Notes: generated by a model from the letters alone, not told the origin. A stretch of DNA of 64,000 bases from Magicicada septendecula (GCA_034769895.1 CM068370.1:43512844-43576843), one strand, 5' to 3'. Positions 33,501-45,754 are shown, counted from the first letter of the stretch. A program made the numbers and translations.

Positions 33501-36500
33501 ACTGTAAGCTACACGCTTCCAACAATGTCAGTTCTATGTCGGAAACGATATGAACGCTACGCATCTCTGCTTTCAGTTGGCATACACACACCAGGCGTCT
33601 CTATTACAGATTCACTGTAAACTACACGCTTCCTACAATCTCAGTTCTATGTCGGAAACGATATGAACGCTACGCATCTCTGCTTTCAGTTGGCATACGC
33701 ACACCAGGCGTCTCTAGTACAGGTTCACTGTAAGCTACACGCTTCCAACAATCTCAGTTCTATGTCGGAAGCGATATGAACGCTACGCATCTCTGCTTTC
33801 AGTTGGCATACGCACACCAGGCGTCTCTAGTACATGTTCACTGTAAGCTACACGCTTCCAACAATATCAGTTTTATGTCGGAAACGATATGAACGCTACG
33901 CATCTCTGCTTTCAGTTGGCATACGCACACCAGGCGTCTCTAGTACAGATTCACTGTAAGCTACACGCTTCCAACAATCTCAGTTCTATGTCGGAAACGA
34001 TATGAACGCTACGCATCTCTGCTTTCAGTTGGCATACACACACCAGGCGTCTCTAGTACAGATTCACTGTAAGCTACACGCTTCCAACAATCTCAGTTCT
34101 ATGTCGGAAACGATATGAACGCTACGCATCTCTGCTTTCAGTTGGCATACACACACCAGGCGTCTCTAGTACAGATTCACTGTAAGCTACACGCTTCCAA
34201 CAATCTCAGTTCTATGTCGGAAACGATATGAACGCTACGCATCTCTGCTTTCAGTTGGCATACGCACACCAGGCGTCTCTAGTACGGATTCAGTGTAAGC
34301 TACACGCTTCCAACAATGTCAGTTCTATGTCGGAAACGATATGAACGCTACGCATCTCTGCCTTCAGTTGGCATACACACACCAGGCGTCTCTAGTACAG
34401 ATTCACTGTAAGCTACACGCTTCCAACAATCTCAGTTCTATGTCGGAAACGATATGAACGCTACGCATCTCTGCTTTCAGTTGGCATATGCACACCAGAC
34501 GTCTCTAGTACAGATTCACTGTAAGCTACACGCTTCCAACAATGTCAGTTCTATGTCGGAAACGATATGAACGCTACGCATCTCTGCTTTCAGTTGGCAT
34601 ACACACACCAGGCGTCTCTATTACAGATTCACTGTAAACTACACGCTTCCTACAATCTCAGTTCTATGTCGGAAACGATATGAACGCTACGCATCTCTGC
34701 TTTCAGTTGGCATACGCACACCAGGCGTCTCTAGTACAGGTTCACTGTAAGCTACACGCTTCCAACAATCTCAGTTCTATGTCGGAAGCGATATGAACGC
34801 TACGCATCTCTGCTTTCAGTTGGCATACGCACACCAGGCGTCTCTAGTACAGGTTCACTGTAAGCTACACGCTTCCAACAATGTCAGTTCTATGTCGGAA
34901 ACGATATGAACGCTACGCATCTCTGCTTTCAGTTGGCATACACACACCAGGCGTCTCTAGTACAGATTCACTGTAAGCTACACGCTCCCAACAATCTCAG
35001 TTCTATGTCGGAAACGATATGAACGCTACGCATCTCTGCTTTCAGTTGGCATACGCACACCAGGCGTCTCTAGTACAGATTCACTGTAAGCTACACGCTT
35101 CCAACAATGTCAGTTCTATGTCGGAAACGATATGAACGCTACGCATCTCTGCTTTCAGTTGGCATACACACACCAGGCGTCTCTAGTACAGATTCACTGT
35201 AAGCTACACGCTTCCAACAATCTCAGTTCTATGTCGGAAACGATATGAACGCTACGCATTTCTGCTTTCAGTTGGCATAAGCACACCAGACGTCTCTAGT
35301 ACAGATTCACTGTAAGCTACACGCTTCCAACAATGTCAGTTCTATGTCGGAAACGATATGAACGCTACGCATCTCTGCTTTCAGTTGGCATACACACACC
35401 AGGCGTCTCTAGTACAGATTCACTGTAAGCTACACGCTTCCAACAATCTCAGTTCTATGTCGGAAACGATATGAACGCTACGCATCTCTGCTTTCAGTTG
35501 GCATACACACACCAGGCGTCTCTAGTACAGATTCACTGTAAGCTACACGCTTCCAACAATATCAGTTTTATGTCGGAAACGATATGAACGCTACGCATCT
35601 CTGCTTTCAGTTGGCATACGCACACCAGGCGTCTCTAGTACAGATTCACTGTAAGCTACACGCTTCCAACAATCTCAGTTCTATGTCGGAAACGATATGA
35701 ACGCTACGCATCTCTGCTTTCAGTTGGCATACACACACCAGGCGTCTCTAGTACAGATTCACTGTAAGCTACACGCTTCCAACAATCTCAGTTCTATGTC
35801 GGAAACGATATGAACGCTACGCATCTCTGCTTTCAGTTGGCATACACACACCAGGCGTCTCTAGTACAGATTCACTGTAAGCTACACGCTTCCAACCATC
35901 TCAGTTCTATGTCGGAAACGATATGAACGCTACGCATCTCTGCTTTCAGTTGGCATATGCACACCAGACGTCTCTAGTACAGATTCACTGTAAGCTACAC
36001 GCTTCCAACAATCACAGTCCTATGTCGGAAACGATATGAACGCTACGCATCTCTGCTTTCAGTTGGCATATGCACACCAGGCGTCTCTAGTACAGATTCA
36101 TTGTAAGCTACACGCTTCCAACAATCTCAGTTCTATGTCGGAAACGATATGAACGCTACGCATCTCTGCTTTCAGTTGGCATATGCACACCAGGCGTCTC
36201 TAGTACAGATTCACTGTAAGCTACACGCTTCCAACAATCTCAGTTCTATGTCGGAAAAGATATGAACGCTACGCATCTCTGCTTTCAGTTGGCATACGCA
36301 CACCAGGCGTCTCTAGTACAGATTCACTGTAAGCTACACGCTTCCAACAATCTCAGTTCTATGTCGGAAACGATATGAACGCTACGCATCTCTGCTTTCA
36401 GTTGGCATACGCACACCAGGCGTCTGTAGTACAGATTCACTGTAAGCTACACGCTTCCAACAATCTCAGTTTTATGTCGGAAACGATATGAACGCTACGC

Positions 36501-37039
36501 ATCTCTGCTTTCAGTTGGCATACGCACACCAGGCGTCTCTAGTACAGATTCACTGTAAGCTACACGCTTCCAACAATCTCAGTTCTATGTCGGAAACGAT
36601 ATGAACGCTACGCATCTCTGCTTTCAGTTGGCATACGCACACCAGACGTCTCTAGTACAGATTCACTGTAAGCTACACGCTTCCAACAATGTCAGTTCTA
36701 TGTCGGAAACGATATGAACGCTACGCATCTCTGCTTTCAGTTGGCATACGCACACCAGGCGTCTCTAGTACAGATTCACTGTAAGCTACACGCTTCCAAC
36801 AATCTCAGTTCTATGTCGGAAACGATATGAACGCTACGCATCTCTGCTTTCAGTTGGCATACGCGCACCAGGCGTCTCTAGTACAGATTCACTGTAAGCT
36901 ACACGCTTCCAACAATCTCAGTTCTATGTCGGAAACGATATGAACGCTACGCATCTCTGCTTTCAGTTGGCATATGCACACCAGGCGTCTCAAGTACAGA
37001 TTCACTGTAAGCTACACGCTTCCAACAATCTCAGTTCTA
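27548..37039. repeat. 113-bp satellite array, 84 monomers, 9.5 kb
   Basis: Monomers start TGTCGGAAACGATATGAACG and run through CTTTCAGTTGGCATA, CACCAGGCGTCTCTAG, ATTCACTGTAAGC and CCAACAATCTCAG. The first starts at 27548, then 27661, 27774 and 27887. 84 x 113 = 9492 matches the array length exactly, so indels are essentially absent. Identity between monomers is very high, with a limited set of recurring variants (CGCTCCCAAC, CAATGTCAG, CAATATCAGTTTTATG, CCAACCAT, ACCAGACG). No open frame of 60 codons exists across the array. Flanks are abrupt. The function is unknown; such arrays are usually heterochromatic. Confidence 0.98.
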
Positions 37040-37312
37040 TTCATACTGGAAGGCTACGTATCTCATTAGCTTTCTACTACGGAATGATATTTCTTCATCT
37101 TTGACTTTAGACTTGACATATGTGAATATTAAATGTATTATAACCTGACATTTTCTACCAATCAATGTCTCTTCTTTTACACTTGCATCTTTCCATTTTT
37201 AACTGAAATTTACTATAGGAATTGTAGAGGCTGCAACAATTTACCAGTTAACAAAAAACACAAAAGACTATACAGTTGAGGAGCCAAGAAAATGTTATTA
37301 TTAAACATAAAC
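37040..37312. other. Right flank of the satellite, nothing recognised
   Basis: Single-copy-looking AT-rich sequence between the satellite and foldback element D. Confidence 0.5.
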
Positions 37313-37386
37313 CGAATATGTCTATGTAAGGTTAAAGATATCCGGGCTGTTTGGCCGTGGTCCATGGTTTATTTCCAAACCAAACG

Positions 37387-37425
37387 TTTCGGCAGCTCCA
37401 ATGGCCGCCATCATCAGTTGAATAA
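37387..37425 (-). ncRNA. Hammerhead-like ribozyme motif (foldback D, left arm)
   Basis: Same core on the minus strand. Helix II is GGCGG/CTGCC here, with a G-U pair in place of the A-U of the right arm, so pairing survives the base change. Helix I is weaker. Confidence 0.55.
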
Positions 37426-37530
37426 TAAAATCCTGAACGTAGGGTGTTCACGTACAGGCCCACAGTAATGTCTGCGCCTATACCACAGTACTGTGGGCCT
37501 GTACGTGAACACCCTACGTTCAGGATTTTA

Positions 37531-37587
37531 TTATTCCACTGATGATGGCAGTCATTGGAGCTGCCGAAACGTTTGGTTTGGAAATAA
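37531..37587 (+). ncRNA. Hammerhead-like ribozyme motif (foldback D, right arm)
   Basis: CTGATGA, helix II GGCAG/CTGCC (5 perfect pairs), GAAA, ACGU (37569-37572) with U at the cleavage position. Helix I has CCA (37536-37538) with TGG (37574-37576), an internal loop, then TTATT (37531-37535) with AATAA (37583-37587). A loop in helix I is where natural hammerheads make tertiary contacts with loop II. Confidence 0.7.
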
Positions 37588-37976
37588 ACCATAGACCACG
37601 GCCAAACAGCCCGGATATCTTTAACCTTACAACTGACACCGGCCGTGAAAGCCTGAGGACGAATATGTCTATGTTTATATTAACATCATAAAGCTAGGAA
37701 AGATTTAAAAAAATCACATTTTTTTATGCCTGTTGAATAATGACTGTGATACTCCAAATGTAAAGAGCTAGAAGCACGTTTCTGATCATGCGTAGATTTA
37801 TGAAACCACGCTTCAAGTTTTATAAACTTGAAATAGAAATGATAAAGTGTTATTACTGTAGTACTTTACGTAAAGAATGCGTGGCCTTTGGCAGTAAAGG
37901 CCACATGCAATAGGATAATGACATTCGAAATACAAAGGTGCCAATATATACCTATTCAACATTAAGCCTACTAAAG

Positions 37977-38457
<481 letters not shown>

Positions 38458-38699
38458 GGTCTTGTAGGCTTCATGTTAGTAACTCATCACTGACGTCTTT
38501 TGGATGTAGGATTAGTCAGACAGATCGGCTTACCAGTGTTATAGTACTGAGACAAATGAAAATAAATACGGAAACATACGGAAACTAATAAATTAATCTT
38601 AGACAAGTTTAAACTAGATAAGTAGTCTTGACTATCTTGACCACACAATGAAATATGACTATAGTACCGAAAATTATTAATCGACAATAATTTAATCAA

Positions 38700-38790
38700 C
38701 AATCAGATTAGAGAATTTAAATTCTTGGGAATATTAATAAGTAAAGACAGACTAGGCAAGCGAAGATCAAACACAATAGGGCAAAGCTGA
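38700..38790 (+). pseudogene. Possible short LINE fragment
   Basis: The frame reads IREFKFLGILISKD, like the FKYLGxxIS word after the reverse transcriptase palm of RTE-like LINEs. It is too short to be sure. Confidence 0.35.
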
Positions 38791-38880
38791 TAACTGATAA
38801 CTGATAAGTCTTATCACTAAGATGTGTTATATGTTGAACATCGCAGCTCCTAGATACTGCCAAATTTATACAAACACGTG

Positions 38881-40669
38881 TTACTGTAAAAATGTGAAGT
38901 AAGGTAAATCTTAAGATACAATAACTAAAAATCTTAAGATTTACCGGTATATACTGAGATTTACCGTTTATGATGCTAAATGTCCGAAGATCCTTTTAAA
39001 ATGTTTGCATTTCAGACTTTACCAACAGTTAGTGGTAAATGTCAAGTTTTACCGTTGCATTGTGGTAAAAGCATAATACTTTTAATTTAAAAAAATTTAT
39101 AGTTAATAATTTAGAAAACAATTCAGTTCCATAAAAACGCATGAAAAAGGGAGACAAAAAATAACGCATTGCACTACTGCTTGTTTCTGAAATTATTTTT
39201 ATTTTGTAATGTACAATGAATTGTTTTAAAACTATTAAGAAAACCTACAGCCGAAAAATAAAAATTGATAAAATTAACGAAGTTTACTTAAAAAAAACAT
39301 CAAAAAACATTTTGACCATTTTGTGAAAAAAGAACATTCAAAAACTTTTTAACCATTTTGTGATAAAATCTTACTGACTAAAACAAATACGAGTCCTTTT
39401 TACTGGTTTTTTATTCCAATAATTAATTGATACAAATAAATGACAAATTAATAAGTAGTAAAGTAATAAAAGTAAAATTATGTAATAAGAAATGAAAAAT
39501 TACTTATTGCAGCAGGGTTGACTGTTATGACATTTAAAATTGCACAACAATGAGAAGGCTTTGCACAAACACTTCTTTGCAGTACACTTTTTTTAACAAT
39601 TACACTTTTTGAAGCCTTGTCCTCCAAGTAAAGATAATTTATTAATCACTGCTCGAACAGTAACCTCTTTGTTTTCTACTTCTGCAACGCTAATAAAATT
39701 TCCTGTACTCAGCTGAACTGCTTTCATGTGTATAAAGATGTAAGTTTGCCAATTGTGGTACCAACTTGATAAAATTCATCATTTTCAATATTCAATACGA
39801 GATATGTGATTGATTTTGGGCCCATCTTTGCCCGGCCTACATCTGGCACTTTGACTCTCACATTCTGTCCAATTAAATGTTTAGCTACTTCTTTACAAAA
39901 GACAACTGTCATTTTTTCTGCTTGTTTTTGAAGTCATTCGGTAGCTCTCTTTCGAAAACGCTTTACTGTATCGATCCTGCTTGTTGTAGCGGTTACATCA
40001 CTTGTGTCAGGTCGTTCAACTATTTCAGGTTTATCTGTTATTGAAGATTCAGCTTGCATTTCCATTTAACTTGAACTATCTTGCGGGAAACGTCCTACGA
40101 TGTTCATTGTTTGAGTATTTCTTTCTCCAACTTCTGGATTACTATCACAGTCATTTGTAGTATTTAATATTTCTTCAAAATCTTCTTCGGTGTTTGCTTT
40201 GTGCATTAAATTACGTGGTATAACTGAACTTCCGATACCCATTTTTATTGGAACACCAAACATCCCTTCATACGGTGTACACTTGGTCAGCCCTGTTTTG
40301 CATTGCTTGCACAAATTTCAAGCGTTCAGACCACTTAGAGGTTTGATTTGTTTCCATCCAAGTTGCCAACATGTTTTCAATATCCTGGTTGGCACGTTCA
40401 ACAGACCCGTGCGACTGACTGTGCCTTGGTTTTCCGTGCACAATTTTAACTTTTTCCCACATGTCAGCTAAACTCGTTGTAACATGGTTACAGAAGTCCA
40501 ACAAAAACCTCCGAGTGCAGTTTTTACCACAACGCAGCGGTAAATCTTGACGTTTACAATTAACAGTTGGTAAAAGTCCAAAATGCAAACATTTTAAATG
40601 GATCTTTGGACATTTGCCATCATAAAACGGAAATCTTAAGATTTATCTTACTTCGCACTTTTACAGTAA
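38881..40669 (-). mobile_element. Integrase-type DNA transposon, copy 1, with long inverted ends
   Basis: Imperfect terminal inverted repeats of ~190 and ~153 bp (38881-39073 and 40517-40669) begin TTACTGTAAAA. The ends hold several GATTTACC/GGTAAAT words, possibly transposase-binding sites. A ~60-bp stretch (TAAGATACAATAACTAAAAA...) is present only in the left end. The interior codes on the minus strand for part of an integrase-like protein. A second, smaller copy is at 56193-57315. The type is best described as Ginger or KRBA2-like: an rve integrase in a cut-and-paste element. No clear target duplication was seen. Confidence 0.75.
39490..40500 (-). pseudogene. Integrase (rve, KRBA2/Ginger-like), C-terminal half, broken
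   Basis: Minus strand, in order: a frame with KIVHGKPRHSQSHGSVERAN, whose E in SVER is the expected last catalytic acid of the DDE triad (~40410); a shifted frame with PYEGMFGVPIKMGIGSS (~40270); an acidic linker; GQNVRVKVPDVGRAKMGPKS (~39850), an SH3-like strand region; and a Cys-rich end, KKCTAKKCLCKAF then CNFKCHNSQPCCNK (39490-39600). The first two catalytic acids and the N-terminal zinc finger are gone, cut where the inverted end begins. Several frameshifts and stops are present. The protein would have catalysed DNA strand transfer. Confidence 0.78.
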
Positions 40670-41350
40670 TACATGTTATACACAGAGAAAAAGTTATGCG
40701 CCATGTAGAAAAAGAATAATGTGTGAAGTACAGTGTGGGCACTAAATGCGGACTTGTGGAGGAAGCATAATGCTTGTTTATTAAAAATGTTATCCGAGAA
40801 CGTGAGGACAGCATTGCTTAAGTAATGATAAGATTAATGGGGAAATAAAAACTCATCAGGTGGTAAAAGGTAGGGATAGACCAATTGAGATGGTAAAAAG
40901 AAAAAGAAGGCAATCAATAAGACCTTACAATAAACGAAGGAGTCTTGAAATACACAAGACATCCTGAGTTTGAGTCGAGAGGGATTGGGAGTGGTGATGC
41001 AGCGGTAGCTATGAAAAATTCATGTAGAAACGAAAGCACATGAATTGCGGGTTTCATGTGCAACAAATTGTCATGAGATTGTTGAGTCAATCTTGTAGAT
41101 TGTATTAATAATCGTCTTTATCGCTTTTAAATCATTCAAAGTTAATAACAAAGACACGCTATCGTATCTACAGTATACTGATTTTTGTTCAAGTGTCAGT
41201 AGGCTACTTACGCTAATTGGTGTCTTCTGTCCCGTAAAATTTACACTGCACACCTAAAAACAGAATATACAAACTGTTACTGAACAGATGTCACTACGGG
41301 TCTAATATAGTTTGATAATATACTAATCTATATAATTTACTGTTACAAAA
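40670..41350. other. Non-coding, nothing recognised
   Basis: A plus-strand frame at 40870-40950 is rich in R and K (MVKRKRRQSIRP) but is too short to place. Confidence 0.45.
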
Positions 41351-41351
41351 T

Positions 41352-41665
41352 TATTACGACGGTCTCACGGATCGTCGTACGGTACAGTGGAAACAAAATA
41401 CGGACACCAATGACGTCTCTAATTACCGGCTTTTATCAGTCACAAATAACAATGTGAAATCATCAACATACTCTCATACAGTTATTCAAATTAAATTTGT
41501 CCACGCGCAATAATAATGGTCAGCTGTTAAGCGTTTCGCACTAATTATAACACAGTACAGTAATCACTTTCCACAATCACTTGATCCGCACTCGACAATC
41601 TCGTCAGGTGTGACTAACTTCTAAGCCGACCGCTGTTGCTTATGTAGGTCCCGCCGGTGTTCCAG
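41352..41665 (-). mobile_element. LTR-like dispersed repeat, copy 3
   Basis: Same terminal block (TTACGACGGTC...GTACAGTGGAAACAAAATA) as the copies at 25.1-26.2 kb. On the minus strand a promoter-like CTACATAAGC (~41645) lies at a similar distance from GGCTTAGAAGTTAGTC. The left end is cut before the hAT-like element begins at ~41734. Confidence 0.5.
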
Positions 41666-41733
41666 GATAATTTTCCATTCTTTTCGTGCCAGAAGAATTC
41701 TTGTAGCTACAAGTATTCGAACGGTCTAGAACA

Positions 41734-42515
41734 GTCATAGGCAACCTTTGAATTTATGGGGGCGCATATACAACTAAGGAGCAGTTCGATGGGTGCACCC
41801 CTCCCCACCCCATCAATAGAAAATAATTGGGTGCGGAGTTCAATAGTCGGACGTTACAAACATTAACTGTCGCTTTCTAATTGACCTTGCGCTTATATTT
41901 AGCGACGTGGAACACCGAATCAAAAAAACCTTTGAAGTATGTTTCATATAAACTTGTAAAAATTGTTACATTAGGTCATCAACAATTTGTTACGGATGTT
42001 GCACAAAGCACGTTACACAAAACTTTAAACAAAAAAATGGTTAAACAGGAAAACATTTTAACAATAATAAATTAAAAACTTTACCAGAATAATACTATTT
42101 ATTTTCATAAAGTGTACAGAAATGTAAAACTTAAAAAAATTGTCATTATGCACACGCACTTTAAAACTAACAAAACTTTAAAAAAATGGTTTAACAGGAA
42201 ACCTTTAATAAAAATAAATTAAAGAACTTACCACAATAACGTTATTTCTTTTCATAAAGTGCACACAAATGTAAATCTTGAAAAAAAAAACAAGTATATT
42301 CTTTGGGGAGAAAGGTGTTTACAGGCTCTGGACGACAATCGTATTGGGGGAAGACGTAGCGCGGTTCGGTAAATGGCTGGTACTATTTTATTATACAATA
42401 TTTGGAAGCAGACACAATGCGGGTGTGATTCTTCAGTCAATAGGAAATAAAATTACAAATTGGTTTCTTCCGGGCGCGTCAAACCTTATCGACGGGCGCA
42501 GGGTTGCCGACTGCG
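41734..42515. mobile_element. hAT-like non-autonomous element (tentative)
   Basis: The left end CAGTCATAGGCAACC and the right end GGTTGCCGACTG (~42501-42512) resemble hAT inverted ends (CAG...GGCAACC). TCTAGAA flanks the left end, and CTCTAGAA lies just outside the right end, as a possible target-site duplication offset by a few bases. A ~150-bp internal tandem duplication (AAACTTTAA...ATGGTTAAACAGG at ~42019 and ~42172) is present. No transposase. Confidence 0.4.
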
Positions 42516-42962
42516 GCTCTAGAAGGTGCTCGACACAGACGCCGCACGTTGTGCTAGTCAAAGAGTGTAAAACGTTTACGTGACTGAACCTACCGACTTT
42601 TTGAGGGCGTTACGTAATATTCCTAACATTATTTTAAATGTTGAGTATGCAGTTACTTTATAAATTATGCGGTACTATTCTATTATACAATACTTGGAAG
42701 CAGGCACAATGCGGGTGTGATCCTTCAGTCAATAGGAAATAAAATTACAAATTGGTTTCTTCCGGGCGCGTCAAACCTTATCGACGGGCGCAGGGTTGCC
42801 GACTGCTGCTCTAGAAGGTGCTCGACACAGACGCCGCACGTTGTGCTAGTCAAAGAGTGTAAAACGTTTACGTGACTGAACCTACCGACTTTTTGAGGGC
42901 GTTACGTAATATTCCTAACGTTATTTTACATGTTGAGTATACAGTTACCTTATAAATTATGC
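42379..42962. repeat. 292-bp tandem duplication (2 units)
   Basis: GGTACTATT starts both units, at 42379 and 42671. They are the same length and differ at only about a dozen positions. They contain the right end of the hAT-like element and flanking DNA, so duplication followed insertion. Confidence 0.95.
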
Positions 42963-43965
42963 TTATGTGTCAGTAATTGTGTTCTGTAAACAAATCACAG
43001 TAGGTTTGTTGTTAAGGATTTCTTGTAGTACTATCACCTTACCGCCAAAAATCAATATATTTAAAATATTTAGCTCTGAGTAGAGCAGGATTGCATGGTT
43101 GGATTGCTCTCATAAGTTGACTACGTTTGGACAGTAGTGTGGTAATTTTCGTATTTGTAGGTTGGCTAATCTGTACGCTTTCTGAATCGTTCTTATCTCG
43201 TTTTTATAACGTTACAGTGCTACGAGCCTTGGCCGGCAGCGGACGTTCTTACGTTTGCTGCCTGACTCTGTCATTCTCATTTCTTGTTGTCGCGACAATT
43301 ATTTAGGCCTTAGGCCTCCACGTTTTCGATGTAACTAAGTGCACACATTTGTGCCGCATCAAAATGTAGTTTCATTTCCGAATCAGTTTCTTAAAATTTA
43401 ATCTTCAGCATTAGCCAACCTTACTACAATGAATTGAGTGTAAGAACGGAGAAACTTAATAAATCTATTAATACAGTCCACTATCTTTATCATTTTGCAT
43501 CCTGGCGATAACACACCAAGTTTCATTCTTTCTGATGGAAAAAGGCATACGTGCCGACATACAATACATTTTTACGCGGTCCACTCGGCCGCAGCTCAAC
43601 ATAACATTTTATTTGGTCCTAACATGACGGATCAACATTCTTCTTACTAACCATTTTTCTGGTCCTATCGGGCCGTATCTTAGCCATTTTTTTGGTCCTC
43701 CGGGCCGGATTCGTTATTCACCTTTTCATTATTCTTCTGAAAACACAAACGTAGATAAAGTACTTGTTGTACCTGCGAGAGTTACATGGAACGGGAAACA
43801 AAAAGGATCAGAATATCCAGACTGCTATGTATGGATAGAGCAATACATTCTTACTTCAACTTTCGTCTTTTTCGTACATCTACTGTCAGCTGAACTGAGA
43901 TTTACTTTAGTTATCTATTGCGCATTTCACTGAATACCAAAGAGACTTGTAGGGCCTATATTTAC
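42963..43965. other. Non-coding, nothing recognised
   Basis: Mixed composition with G+C-richer patches near 43230 and 43560-43700 (repeated GGTCCT...GGGCCG words). No coding sequence or partner repeat. Confidence 0.45.
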
Positions 43966-44158
43966 ATTATCACGATTTTCCGGGTTGTTATCCAGTGGCC
44001 TAAGTTGTTCACTTTTTCCACAAAGACGTTTCGTCCATACCGATGATGGACACCTTCAGTGGTGTAGGAACACAACTCACAATGCCTGTGAAAGAATACG
44101 TGCGGGTACACGGGAACAACCCATACCACGACCTAACAACCCGGAAAATCGTGATAAT
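43966..44158. mobile_element. Foldback element F, 193 bp, 25-bp perfect inverted ends
   Basis: Perfect inverted ends at 43966-43990 and 44134-44158 (ATTATCACGATTTTCCGGG...). The minus strand carries CTGAAGG (44059-44053), a perfect 6-bp helix II GTCCAT/ATGGAC, GAAA (44032-44029) and ACGU|C (44029-44025). The CAACCCGG word near each end parallels CAGCCCGG in the other foldbacks. TGGAAGC follows to the right (44176). No coding sequence. Confidence 0.7.
44018..44065 (-). ncRNA. Hammerhead-like ribozyme motif (foldback F)
   Basis: CTGAAGG box (two changes from CTGATGA), an excellent 6-bp helix II, GAAA, then self-complementary ACGU and C at the cleavage position. Helix I pairing is poor. Likely a decayed ribozyme. 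Confidence 0.45.
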
Positions 44159-45245
44159 CTAATCACCATCAGAAGTGGAAGCTTACTTTCATTGATCAAC
44201 ACTTGTATATTGTTTCAAAATTTACGTATGCTGCTTAAGAAAACATTTTAGTGTGTACTACACAGAAGGGTCTTGTCCCCGATCAAAAAAAAAAAAAAAA
44301 CACTGTTTCAGAAAACGTTAGAGATTACATCCAACTTTGGCTTGTACTGTATAACTTACGTCCGTATTGTAGGGTTTGGAACTTTCATGAAATCAGTGTT
44401 TTTGGTCCGGCTGTATAGCTTTTAACTCTCGACTTCCATTTTTGATCTATTCACTCCTTGCTCGTTTTTGTTGGTAAACTCCATTATAGATCACTGTGAA
44501 TCCACCGATATCTTTAGTTTCTCTTAATTTCTTCTTAGTTTCTGAAATTATCACAATATTAATATTTATTTCGTTTAATTGCGTGCAGTTCTTCCCCTGC
44601 GTCATATTGGTCTGGAAATACAAACCTATGGGACACAGGTGTTTGGGTTAACCCAGGAAGAGAAGGCTGGAGGGGCACGGCGGCGGAACATGCAGCACCT
44701 TGCCTATGCCGCGTTATGAAGAAGGTGATGATAAGATTGTGTTAATTATTCTTACCTTAATCGATTTTTCTCCTAAGTAAATAGTACGAGATATTCTTAT
44801 CTCGTATATGTAGATAGGTGTTTTTGACCGACCATTAGTTTAAACAAGTTTGATTGCACAATACAAACAGGGTAATAATCTGGTTAAATAAGGTAATCTC
44901 CTGGTACTGACACAAGTAAAATGTTAGTATTGCTAAAATATGTATAGATTTAAATAATGGAAAGAAAATATTAGACTAGACTGGCAAAGCCAATGGTTCT
45001 TAAACAAGGAATGCAACCCTCGGAGGGGGGTTTAAACCATCTTAAAGAAAGCACAAGATGTTTTCCATAAACAAAATTTTTATTGCCTCACCTAAGAGTT
45101 TCTGCAGAAAAATATATTTGTCTAAAAAAAAATAACTTTATTAAAAAATATATTAGAATTTTATTTTAATTTAATTATTAAATTTGTAGTCTCCCAAAGT
45201 ACTGGACAGGATGAGAAATGCCTTAGGGTCTCATTCCTTGATGAA
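44159..45245. other. Non-coding, possible LINE tail near 44650-44735
   Basis: 44645-44735 reads GVWVNPGREGWRGTAA-like in one frame and ends GAAGAAGGTGATGATAAGA, similar to LINE tails at 49.3 kb, but the match is weak. An A run of 17 lies near 44285. Elsewhere nothing was recognised. Confidence 0.35.
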
Positions 45246-45754
45246 GAGAAATATCCAGCCGCACCTCAAAGTGGGGGGAGGGGGAGGGGCAACACCTACA
45301 GGTAGCTAACGCGGCTCTGGAGACCTAGTGACAGCCGGTATAAGCTGTCCCCCCTCTTCTTGTCATTGTCAAGTAGAGGTTAGGCCACACTCTTGCCTTT
45401 GGGGTGATAAATTGCCTTTCTCATTGGTCAACGACGTAGGATGTGGGAGGCAAGGAGAAACCTCCATATTAAAGATCCTTATAGATATCTCAAGAGGGAT
45501 AACTGGTCTCTTTAGTCTGGTAAGACATCCAGTTTATGGGAGAACACCCAGACAGAAAATCTGGCTGGACATTAAGCCTGAAGGTGGCAGCCTCACCATA
45601 CGTCTTACCCTGCGATATGCTAATAACATATCCAGGGGACATATTCACTATTAAATCGCCTCAAATAAGGAATACCCAGACGGATCAAAAGTTGCTGACA
45701 ACAGCGGTGAATAAAAGCAAGAACGACTTGGTATTGCGGAACAATTTAAAATTG

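Larger units (their letters stand above)
37313..37673. mobile_element. Foldback element D with 14-bp target duplication and opposed hammerhead-like cores
   Basis: CGAATATGTCTATG occurs exactly at 37313-37326 and 37660-37673, so the element is 37327-37659 (333 bp). Two near-identical inverted arms (TAAGGTTAAAGATATCCGGG...CACAGTA and complement) meet at about 37480. A unique tail, ACACCGGCCGTGAAAGCC, follows on the right. Both arms have a hammerhead-like core: plus CTGATGA 37539-37545 with GAAA 37566-37569, and minus at 37417-37411 with 37390-37387. No coding sequence beyond palindrome artefacts. This is the clearest case of the family. Confidence 0.85.

Noticed and set aside
27548..37039. CRISPR-like array of evenly spaced repeats
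   Set aside because: The repeat is continuous 113-bp sequence without unique spacers, and the genome is eukaryotic.
37332..37592. 86-codon minus-strand ORF with many Cys and His
   Set aside because: It lies wholly within the palindromic foldback D and is a by-product of its arms.
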